Shown piece by piece: positions 25,923 to 33,800 of a stretch of 64,000 bases of DNA. The DNA is from Natronosalvus vescus (GTDB lineage Archaea; Halobacteriota; Halobacteria; Halobacteriales; Natrialbaceae): positions 3,038,001 through 3,102,000 of the forward strand of contig NZ_CP099546.1 of assembly GCF_023973145.1 (NCBI RefSeq), in the 5' to 3' direction. Position numbers and translations under genes: made by a program. Every line of letters begins with the position of its first letter. Within the stretch, counting starts at the first letter, position 1. Under the pieces are notes generated by a model. It did not search any database, was not told where the DNA came from, and saw only the letters and a program-made list of their open reading frames with translations.

Positions 25923-26765
25923 ATGGAGCGAATGCCACTCGGAATCTCGCGGTTCGATGCGATGATCGGTGGCGGAGCCCCGGCCGGAAGCGTCGTCCTC
26001 CTCGCCAGCGAATCCGGGGCGGGCGGACGGGAGTTCGCCTACACAGCGACGGCGATGAACGGGCTCGCCCACGCCGACGCCGACCTGTTCGAGTTCTACT
26101 ACGGCGACCTCGAGCCCGGCGTCGCCCTCCCCGAGGCTGTCCACTACATTTCCTTTACCGGCGAGCGATCGGCCCTCGTCGACGAGATGGGCTTCGTCCT
26201 CGAGGACGACCTGGTCGAACGCGGCACCGACCCCGTCTCTTTTCGTGACCTCTCGACGGAGTACTTTCAGCTCACGCCGGTGCCGACCGACTGGTACAGC
26301 GAGACGCGTACCGATATCAGAAACTTAGGCAAGAGTACGAATCGGCGGGACGTCCTCGAGGCACTGGGCGATTATCTGACGACCCACGCCGCCGGGAATC
26401 TGGTCGTGATCGACTCAGCCACTGATTTGCTCGCCGCGGCCGGGAGCACTGATCGACTGGCTCGAACGGACCTCACGGTACTTCTGAAGGGGCTGAAACG
26501 GGCCTCCTACCACTGGGGCGGTATCGTCCTGTTGCTCGTGAACGTCGAAACGTTGACCGATCGGGAGTTCGGCCGCCTCAAAGAAGCCACCGACGGGACG
26601 CTCCGATTCGAGTGGGAGAGCGGCGGCTCAGAACGCGACCGCACGCTCGTCGTCGAGGAGTTCCGGGGCGTCCTCTCGCGGCTCGAGGACGAGAACATCG
26701 TCCGATTCGAGACAGAGATTCGGGACAGCGGCTTCGATATTAGCAACGTGCGCAAGATCCGGTGA
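25923..26765 (+). CDS. HTR-like RecA-superfamily protein with degenerate Walker A
   Basis: A 280-residue protein starting MERMPLGISRFDAMIGGGAP. The start I-S-R-F-D-A-M-I-G-G-G-A-P-A-G-S-V-V-L-L is typical of KaiC-like proteins, but the P-loop reads A-S-E-S-G-A-G-G-R-E-F instead of G-x-x-G-x-G-K-[ST]. A Walker B-like L-V-V-I-D-S-A-T-D-L-L is near residue 160. It is known as an HTR-like protein in haloarchaea, function undetermined. Similar organisation to the protein at 22848-23474 on the other side of sucCD suggests an old duplication or functional pairing. Confidence 0.75.
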   Translation: MERMPLGISRFDAMIGGGAPAGSVVLLASESGAGGREFAYTATAMNGLAHADADLFEFYYGDLEPGVALPEAVHYISFTGERSALVDEMGFVLEDDLVERGTDPVSFRDLSTEYFQLTPVPTDWYSETRTDIRNLGKSTNRRDVLEALGDYLTTHAAGNLVVIDSATDLLAAAGSTDRLARTDLTVLLKGLKRASYHWGGIVLLLVNVETLTDREFGRLKEATDGTLRFEWESGGSERDRTLVVEEFRGVLSRLEDENIVRFETEIRDSGFDISNVRKIR

Positions 26766-26891
26766 TAAGGGACGTTGCACCAGTGTACCGCCAACCACCG
26801 ACGCGGGATCGGCGATCGGCGGTACGCGCGTACAACGATCCCTGTAAAACTGCCACAACCCCTAAGAGTCCATCGTTCCAATCGGTGGTAG

Positions 26892-27773
26892 ATGGCGAGC
26901 GAGGATCACGAGGACGGAGCGGTTTCGGTTGCCCTCCCTGCCGACCTCGAGGACTGGCTCGAGGCGGAAGCGGCCCAACGCGGCGTCTCCCGCAACCAGT
27001 TCTGCCAGCAGCTCCTCTCCGCGATGCGGACGGCTGACGACGATACCGAGTTCGAACCCGCCGACGTCGCCGCCCTCGAGTCCCTCCGTACGGATCTCGA
27101 GAGCCAGCGCCGGGAGTTCATCGACCACGTCGAGGACGTCCGTGACCGCGTGATCCAGGTCAAAGGAGAAGCTGACGGGAAGGCGCCCGTCGATCACGAC
27201 CACGACGACTACGCCGGCGAGGAGGCAGTCGAGACGCTCGAGGCTCGACTCACCGCTCTCGAGGATCAGGCGGATCAACTCGAGCAACTCGGCGAAACGG
27301 TCGATTCGGGGTTCGAAAACTTCGAGACTGTTCTCGAACACGTCCTCGAGACGACGGACGAACTCGACCGTCGGTCGACGACGCTCGCAAAGGCCGTCCT
27401 CGACCTCCGCGAACAGCGTGATTCCCTCGCGTCTCGGGAGCGACGGCGCTCGGAGGTCGACGAGCTCAGACTGGCGGCGAACCGCCTCGGCGTTCGGACG
27501 GCGACCTGTGAATCGTGTGCGGCCGCCGTCGACATCGCGCTGTTGACTGAACCGCGCTGCCCCCACTGCGGGAGCGCGGTTGCCGACGTCAGCGCGAAGA
27601 CGTCCTTCTTCGGCTCGAACCGACTCGAGACCGGCGAGCCACCGGCATTAGCGCCCGGTGCTGAAGCCGCGGTCGAGACATCGGACGATGGATCCCTGTT
27701 CGAGACGGTCGAGGAGGATGCCGACGACTCGGCGACAGAACACGATGTAAACCCGGGTGAGAGAGATGCCTGA
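26892..27773 (+). CDS. Coiled-coil protein with N-terminal RHH-like segment and C-terminal zinc ribbon
   Basis: A 293-residue protein. Residues 10-45 (V-S-V-A-L-P-A-D-L-E-D-W-L-E-A-E-A, then G-V-S-R-N-Q-F) resemble a ribbon-helix-helix DNA-binding segment. Residues 60-190 form a long coiled coil, with repeated L-E-S-L/L-E-D-Q-A-D-Q-L-E heptads. Near residue 205 a zinc ribbon appears as C-E-S-C and C-P-H-C. The tail is acidic. It overlaps the next gene by 8 nt, and both end in zinc ribbons, so they probably work together. Possible DNA-organising or transcriptional role; inference. Confidence 0.72.
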   Translation: MASEDHEDGAVSVALPADLEDWLEAEAAQRGVSRNQFCQQLLSAMRTADDDTEFEPADVAALESLRTDLESQRREFIDHVEDVRDRVIQVKGEADGKAPVDHDHDDYAGEEAVETLEARLTALEDQADQLEQLGETVDSGFENFETVLEHVLETTDELDRRSTTLAKAVLDLREQRDSLASRERRRSEVDELRLAANRLGVRTATCESCAAAVDIALLTEPRCPHCGSAVADVSAKTSFFGSNRLETGEPPALAPGAEAAVETSDDGSLFETVEEDADDSATEHDVNPGERDA

Positions 27774-28329
27774 AGACGGTACATCGGAGGACGGAGACGC
27801 GTCGGATGCGGAGGGCGCCCGCTCCCCCCGTTCCGAATCGAGCGAGGTCGGCGACGACCACGACGAGTCCACGTCCGTCGCGTTCGACGAACGCGCGCTC
27901 GAGGCCGCCCCCGAGGACGGTGAGCCGACGGCAGCACGAGCACTCGAGGCTGCCTCCGAGGACGAGTCGGCGACAGATCCCCTCGCCGGCCTCGCCGACC
28001 GGGTTGTCGAGCACGGAGCCGAAACGGACGACCACGTCGCCGAGGAGTTGTTCGACCGCGAAGACGTGACCGAACTCGACAGCGACCTCCTCTGGGAGGA
28101 ACTCGAAGGCGACGCCGACGCAGGCATCGACCCGGATCGAGACGACCGCGAGTACCGGACGATCTCGAAACGGAAGTACTGCCACCAGTGTGAACATTTC
28201 GCCGCCCCACCCGAGGTTGGGTGTACGAACGAGGGTACCGAGATCATCGAACTGACGTCGATGGACTCGTTCCGGGTCGTCGACTGTCCGGTAGTGCTCG
28301 AGGACGAGGCGCTCGAGAAGACGCACTAG
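27766..28329 (+). CDS. Acidic protein with C-terminal zinc-ribbon-like Cys cluster
   Basis: A 187-residue protein starting MPEDGTSEDGDASDAEGARS. The first 120 residues are highly acidic and low in complexity, probably disordered apart from a short helix (L-A-D-R-V-V-E-H-G). The last 55 contain R-K-Y-C-H-Q-C-E-H-F, then G-C-T-N-E-G-T and V-D-C-P-V-V, four cysteines that may bind zinc. The ATG overlaps the end of the coiled-coil gene. A GTG at 27757 is an alternative start. Function unknown. Confidence 0.68.
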   Translation: MPEDGTSEDGDASDAEGARSPRSESSEVGDDHDESTSVAFDERALEAAPEDGEPTAARALEAASEDESATDPLAGLADRVVEHGAETDDHVAEELFDREDVTELDSDLLWEELEGDADAGIDPDRDDREYRTISKRKYCHQCEHFAAPPEVGCTNEGTEIIELTSMDSFRVVDCPVVLEDEALEKTH

Positions 28330-28419
28330 GACGGTGAGCGACACGAATGCGGTGAGAGTCACGAAGGCGCTCTCCCCCAGTACGGATCGTTTTTGTCACT
28401 CGAGCGAGTAACCGGACGT

Positions 28420-28749
28420 ATGCAGTTCTGTGGCGACTGTGGCTCGATGATGAAAGCCGACGGTGAGCACATGGTGTGTACGAACGACGACTGCGGAGCC
28501 ACGATGGCTCGCGACAAAGAGCAGGAAGCGTCGTTCGTCACGACGGAATCCCAGACGTTCGACGACGTCATCGAGACGGACGAGAGCGCGAACTTCGAAG
28601 GGAAGCCGATCGCCTCGGATGTTCGATGTGACGACTGTGGCAACGAGGAAGCCTGGTATACGATCAAGCAGACGGCCTCGGCCGACGAGCCACCGACGCG
28701 ATTTTTCAAGTGCACCGAGTGTGGCTATCGCTGGCGAGAGTACAATTGA
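28420..28749 (+). CDS. tfs: Transcription elongation/cleavage factor TFS (RNA polymerase subunit M family)
   Basis: A 109-residue protein starting MQFCGDCGSMMKADGEHMVC with an N-terminal zinc ribbon (C-G-D-C and C-T-N-D-D-C) and a C-terminal one (C-D-D-C-G and C-T-E-C-G-Y-R-W-R-E-Y). The catalytic acidic loop D-E residues appear in T-A-S-A-D-E-P-P-T-R. TFS binds RNA polymerase and stimulates cleavage of backtracked transcripts. The start was set at the residues that begin the zinc ribbon. Confidence 0.93.
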   Translation: MQFCGDCGSMMKADGEHMVCTNDDCGATMARDKEQEASFVTTESQTFDDVIETDESANFEGKPIASDVRCDDCGNEEAWYTIKQTASADEPPTRFFKCTECGYRWREYN

Positions 28750-28880
28750 TGTCGACTCGAGGGTTGTAGAGGCCGTGACTCAGGGAACGTCCAGTCAGTG
28801 ACTCGAGCGAACACTCACAGCCACCCGTGGACTATCCGCTCATCAGAAAGCATTTATGACAAAACTACAACTAAATAGCT

Positions 28881-29498
28881 ATGCCGCCCACGACCCCCCT
28901 CCGCCGGCCAGCAGCCTATTTCGAGCAAACATCCCAGTCTCGTGTATCCGGCACCCTCGTATTCGTCGCCCACCTCATCGTCGACCTCGCCGCCGTGTTT
29001 TCCATCGTGTGGCTCCTATTTCGCCAGATCGACAACCCACCGGCAGGGCTCCAGAGCGAACTGTTCAGCCAGCTCGTCGGACTCGCCGTTTTCGGTGCGA
29101 TCGTGTACGCCATCGCCTGGCTCCTCGTTAGTGCACTCATGCACGTTCTGAGCGGCGGTTCAGGCACTGATGGGACGTTTTGGGACGCAATGGACGTTGC
29201 CGGCTGGGCCTACGCACCGGAGATCGTGACAGCACCGCTGTTGCTCGCACTGGCCTGGAACTCGATCCGAGGGCTCACACTCGATGGGTCGGATCCACAG
29301 CGCCTTGTCGCACAACTCGAGACCCTCGAGAGCGCCGCACATCATCCGGTCAGCCTTCTCGTCGTCGCCATCGTCGTCGCCTGGAGCGTGTACATCCTCG
29401 CGAAGGGAACCGCAGCGACCCACGACGTCTCGACCGACAAGACGCTCCCGCCGGCAATCATCGTCGGCATCGGTGCGTTTCTGTTTGCCCTCGTCTGA
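28881..29498 (+). CDS. Yip1-domain membrane protein
   Basis: A 205-residue membrane protein starting MPPTTPLRRPAAYFEQTSQS. About five hydrophobic helices. The P-x-x-Y-F-E-Q start and a central W-A-Y-A-P-E-I-V segment are typical of archaeal Yip1 proteins. TATA (ATTTATGA, 28852-28859) lies about 27 nt upstream of the ATG, suggesting a leaderless transcript. A second Yip1-type protein is at 42477. Function in archaea is not known. Confidence 0.75.
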   Translation: MPPTTPLRRPAAYFEQTSQSRVSGTLVFVAHLIVDLAAVFSIVWLLFRQIDNPPAGLQSELFSQLVGLAVFGAIVYAIAWLLVSALMHVLSGGSGTDGTFWDAMDVAGWAYAPEIVTAPLLLALAWNSIRGLTLDGSDPQRLVAQLETLESAAHHPVSLLVVAIVVAWSVYILAKGTAATHDVSTDKTLPPAIIVGIGAFLFALV

Positions 29499-29600
29499 GC
29501 AGCGACCTGGGGTCCAGCGACTCGATGTCGGATCTCGACGTGCAATGGGTCGCTCGAGTACTGTGGTGATATCGTGGCTCGAGATCGGCGCTTCGGTGTA

Positions 29601-29659
29601 GGACAGGATTCGAACCACGGTCGGAGCAAGCTCCTCCCTGGTTCGAATCCTTCGTCGCA
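29601..29659. repeat. Inverted tRNA 3'-end fragments beside tRNA-Leu
   Basis: Read on the minus strand, 29601-29616 repeats 16 bases of the T-arm and acceptor side of the tRNA-Leu gene next door (GGTTCGAATCCTGTCC). Read on the plus strand, 29640-29659 carries GGTTCGAATCC followed by TTCGTCGCA, like a different tRNA's 3' end. The two form a perfect 12-bp inverted repeat (29606-29617 and 29639-29650), with a small GGAG-CAAG-CTCC hairpin between. These could be att-site leftovers from integration events at tRNA genes. Confidence 0.65.
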
Positions 29660-29693
29660 CATACACGTCTCTCACGTGCATTCGAGATGTTAG

Positions 29694-29775
29694 TGCGCGG
29701 GACAGGATTCGAACCTGCGGACGCCTACGCGACAGCGTCCTAAGCGCTGCGCCGTTACCACTTGGCTACCCGCGC
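29694..29775 (-). tRNA. tRNA-Leu (anticodon UAG)
   Basis: The minus strand folds to a class II tRNA: acceptor GCGCGGG pairs with CCCGCGC, discriminator A, D-arm with A-GTGGTAA, anticodon stem CAGCG/CGCTG with loop CTTAGGA (anticodon TAG), a long variable arm, and T-arm GCAGG-TTCGAAT-CCTGT. The long variable arm and anticodon fix it as leucine, reading CUA and possibly other CUN codons. CCA is not encoded. Confidence 0.95.
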
Positions 29776-29832
29776 TCGTTCTCGAGTAGTTTCTGACACG
29801 GCAAAGAAGGTATCGGTCTGATTGTCCCGTTA

Positions 29833-30003
29833 TTACTGGGTCACCGGCTCTTCCGGTGACCAGTCCGGGGGCACGATGAACGTGATGTGTTCTGCGTCCC
29901 GTAGCTGGTGGAGCTCGGCCGCTTGTTCCGCCAGCGCCCGGTCTCGATACGGCATCTCGAGCCCGCAGCCAGTACAGACGAGTTTACAGGTTGGTTCGTT
30001 CAT
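29833..30003 (-). CDS. Small Cys-containing protein (56 aa)
   Basis: A short gene starting MNEPTCKLVCTGCGLEMPYR. It encodes a CKLVCTGC cluster followed by a helix (R-A-L-A-E-Q-A-A-E-L-H) and an extended T-F-I-V-P-P-D-W tail. With three cysteines it might bind metal as a dimer or with the flanking residues. Codon bias is good over the whole length and the stop TAA is clear. I do not recognise the family. Confidence 0.6.
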   Translation of the reverse strand: MNEPTCKLVCTGCGLEMPYRDRALAEQAAELHQLRDAEHITFIVPPDWSPEEPVTQ

Positions 30004-30255
30004 GAGTGGACGCCCCCGCCAGTCGCGTCACTGGTGCTTGGGAAGGGATGTGCTTTAGTAAGTGTGACCTAGTGAAATCGGACGCGAACGGCCAGTTTTT
30101 CGACGGGTTCGTAGCTGTGCGTTGTCTTGCGTAGCACGATATTGCTGTGAGTGTCTCAGTGCCCCCACACTCCGTTATGACGATACGACGATCGCGCCAC
30201 AGCAACAGCCTCAATCAACCGTGTACTTATGAGCGATCACCACGGTATAACGGGT

Positions 30256-30564
30256 ATGTACAACGCCAGCGCTCGCATCGAACACGAGTCCTGGCTCGAG
30301 GAACTCGAGCGAATCGCCGACCGGCTCGAACTCTCGAGTGAGGCGCGGTCGACGGCCGCAGATCTATTTCTCGCGAACGTCCCTGAATCGGATCGCTCGA
30401 AACGAGCGATGCTAGCGGCAAGCGTGTACGCCGGCTCACTCGTCGCCAGCGACGGCCGTACCCAGTGTGCCGTCGCCGACGCCGCCGATGTCTCCCGACT
30501 CTCGATCCAGCAGCGGTGGAAAGACCTGCTCGAGGACGCCGGTCTCGAGCCGCCGAAGTGGTAA
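30256..30564 (+). CDS. Small TFIIB-related cyclin-fold protein
   Basis: A 102-residue protein starting MYNASARIEHESWLEELERI. It resembles one cyclin repeat of TFB, with A-S-V-Y-A-G-S-L-V-A-S and V-A-D-A-A-D-V-S-R-L-S-I-Q-Q-R-W-K-D-L, lacking the zinc ribbon and the second repeat. Haloarchaea carry such single-repeat TFB-like proteins, of unknown role. The ATG at 30256 lies about 27 nt from a TACTTATG box (30223-30230), so I prefer it to 30229. Confidence 0.72.
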   Translation: MYNASARIEHESWLEELERIADRLELSSEARSTAADLFLANVPESDRSKRAMLAASVYAGSLVASDGRTQCAVADAADVSRLSIQQRWKDLLEDAGLEPPKW

Positions 30565-30875
30565 CGGATATCCCATGTGAATCGATTTACACATCGATCG
30601 CTGACTCGTCGTGTGACTGGGTGTGACTGCGACTTGCGATGGCTCCACTAGTCGGTCGCGAGGGCAGTCACTGAACGAATAACGTATCCCCGTGAGTGAC
30701 TGTTTCGACGAATCCTCTGGCTGTAAGCGGCCACTACGCCACTGAAATCAGAAGAAGCGGAGATTACTGGTCGGAAAGGATGCCGAACGAACGGTGTTTG
30801 AGAGGGGTCGTCGTGACAGAGCGCCGATTGACGAGACCGACGCTCTCGATCAGGACGTCGGCTGACTCGAGCCCA
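30565..30875. other. Intergenic stretch, no gene seen
   Basis: 311 bases between the TFB-like gene and the amylase stop, convergent. It includes the dyad GTGAATCGATTTACAC at about 30579-30594 close after the TFB-like stop, which may take part in termination. No frame with haloarchaeal codon bias was found. Confidence 0.45.
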
Positions 30876-33800
30876 CTATTCTTCGTCAGACTCCTCGACG
30901 CGACCGAGACGCTTCGCCGCAAGTGCGGCACCGCCGGCGATTCCTGCCGCACCGACCGCTGCCCCAAACCCGGGCATGCCGTCGTCGGTGTCGTCGGACG
31001 TCCCGTCACTGTCATCAGTTTCGGTGTCGTCGGAATCGTCGTCGGTGTCGACGCCGTCGCCATCATCCTCGCCACCGTCATCGTCGCCGGGATCGTCCGC
31101 ATCTGAACCCTCGTCCTCGTCGCTCGAGTCGTCATCATCCGGTGCATCCACGTCGCCGGCATCCGGGAGATCGACGTCGCCGAGGGCGACGAACGGCAGT
31201 TGCGGGAGCGAGTCGTCTGAATCGGCGAGCAACTCGGTGCGGTCGACGCCCTCGGGGGTTACCATGTCCATGACCCGTGGATCCGTCGATCCAGAGCCGC
31301 CGCCGATGACGTACTCGTCGGCCTCGGGGGCAATCCCCCGGATGTTCCCCTCACCGAAGCCGTCGAACGGTGCCACGAGTGCCGACATACCAATGGCGCC
31401 GTCGGCGTCGCCGTCCCAGCCAATCGAGTCGGCAGGAACGCGAATCGAAACGGTTCGTCCCTCGACGTTCGTTTCGACGTCGGACGTGACAGTGTCGCCG
31501 TCGGCGTCCTCGACGCTCTCGTTCGATTCGCCGTTGACGACGATTCGGTAGTGATACGGCGAGGCCATATTGGCGTGGAGACCGGAGCGTCCCTCGACGG
31601 CTTCGGGGCCGTCAGCGTCCGGATCGTAGACGTAGATCTGGTAGAACTGGTGGGAGAACGGTCGCGGGAGTCCCCACGGGTTCTCGACCTCGGTGGCCAT
31701 CGTGAACGCGAACTCGACGTGATCACGCGAGGCCGAGACCGTCAGTTCGTCGATGTCCCAGGCTCCCTCGTAGAAGTCGTCACTGGTCGGGTACTCGTAG
31801 GTGCCCGGCCCATACGGTTCGCCCGTTGTCTCGTCGAACCGGGCCACCTCCTCGAGCGCCGTCGCGAGCGGGACGTACGGAATGGTCGCGAGCGTGCCGT
31901 CGCTGTAGGCGAGCGCCTGGAACTGCGGGACGTCCCCCGGCGTCGTCACGTCGATGACGTTCGGGGCGGAGTCGTTCTGTGCGCCGCCGAAGGTCGTCTC
32001 CGTCGAATCGTCGGTAACCTGTCTGACGTTCCCCGGCGCGTCCGGATCGTAGCCCAGCATGAGGACGGCTAGTTCCATCGACTCGAGGGCGGTGTCGAAC
32101 GCATCCTTGGGAACGTCGATCAGGATTGAATCGTCCGCAGGATTGGCCGCGAGGTCGCCCTCGACGAGGAGCGTCCCGTCTGGTGCTTCGACGCGAGTGC
32201 CGTGTTCGCCATCGACGACGACCCGGTACTGGTAGGCCTTCTCGAACGTCGCTTTGACGCCTTCTCGGGCGTCTGTGTCGCCGTCCTTCGTGCCGTCGTG
32301 CAGGTAGACCTGCAGGTGTTGTTCCGAGAAGCCGCCGTCGTAGTCCGCGTGATTCTCGAGGTCGCCACCGATTTCGGCGCGGAACTGGTAGGTGTCGCCG
32401 CCGTCGTGGACGCTGAGGCTCGTGAGATCGAAAATGCCGTGGGAGAACCGGTCGCTAGTGGGATACCGGTACCGGCCATCCCCGTCGTCCGTTCCGGGCG
32501 CGACAGCGAGGTTGGCGATACGGTCGCCGGTTGCGAAGAACGTCGGCGTCTCGAGGATGGCGACCGAATCGACCTCAACGGTCAGGCGCTCCTCGCTGGT
32601 GGACACAGAGACGTCCTCGCCGGTGAAGGCGTCCGTCTCGTGGACGTCGCCGCGCAGGTCGACCGTCGCCGGGTCGTCGGGTTCGAAGTTGACGATGACG
32701 ACCGCTCGTTCGGGCCCGGCGACGTCCTCGAGGTGGCTGGCGTCGCGACCGAAGACGAGCACGCGGTCGTCGGACTCGTACCACTCGCCCACGAGCGCCG
32801 CGTCGTTCTTCAGGACGTCGAGGTCGTGGTAGGTCGCGATCAGTTCCCTGTAGAACTCGAGGTGTTCCTCGTCGTAGGCGTCCCAGTTCATGAACGCACG
32901 CTGGCGGCCGCCGGGGCGGACGTCGGAGCCAGTGTCGATGGAGCCGTCGGCACCGACGCCGCGCGGGTCGTCCTCTCCCAGGTGTCGCCCCTCGCCGTAG
33001 CGGCTGATCTGGCGCTCCTGGCCGTAGTAGACGAACGGGACGCCGGGGAGGGTGACGCCGGCAGCCCAGCACGCCCGCTGGATCGCCGCGCCGCGATCCC
33101 ACTCCTCGTCGTCGACTGCGTTGTGGTCGGGGTCGTGCATGTCGACGACGGTCTGGTTGAGCAGTCGGACCTCGTCGTGGTTTTCGACGGCGTTGAGGAG
33201 GAGGGAGTAGTCGGGGAACCCGTCAGTTTGCCGGGCGCGGACGTCGTCGTAGAGGTTGCTCGGCGAGGCGAGTCCGTTGGCGACGTCGTGAGTCGTCGTC
33301 GTGAATCCGTCGGTGTCGAAGTGCATGTCGAACTCGTTCTCGGAGAACGCCGGATCCTTCGGGATCGCCTCGTCGAGCATGAGGAACTCGCTGTTGTTCG
33401 AACGAACGACCTCACGAACGTCCTTCCAGATGCTGTGGGGCGCTCCCCAGGCAATGTCACACCGGAAGCCGTCGACGCCGACCTCACCCGACCAGAACTC
33501 GGCGATCGAGAGGATGTGTTCGCGGACGGCGACGTTGTCGAGGTTCCAGTTGGGCATGACGCGCAGCCCCCAGAAGCCGGTGGTCTGTGGGGCGGGGTCG
33601 ACGATCTCGCCGTCGAGCGTGACGGGAGCCTCGAGGCGATCCCACCAGTCGAAGTACTTCGAGTCCTCGTCCCAGGCGTGGACGGGGGGATACTCCCAGT
33701 CTGGGGCTGGCGATTCGGTGCCCTGCTCGGCGATGGTGTCCTGGAAGAACGGGTGTCCGCGACCGGCGTGGTTGATCACCAGGTCAAAGACGACCCGGAT

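Noticed and set aside
29342-29662. A short minus-strand frame beginning at the tRNA-like debris.
   Set aside because: It starts inside tRNA-derived sequence and runs antisense to the Yip1 gene, a common artefact near tRNA genes.
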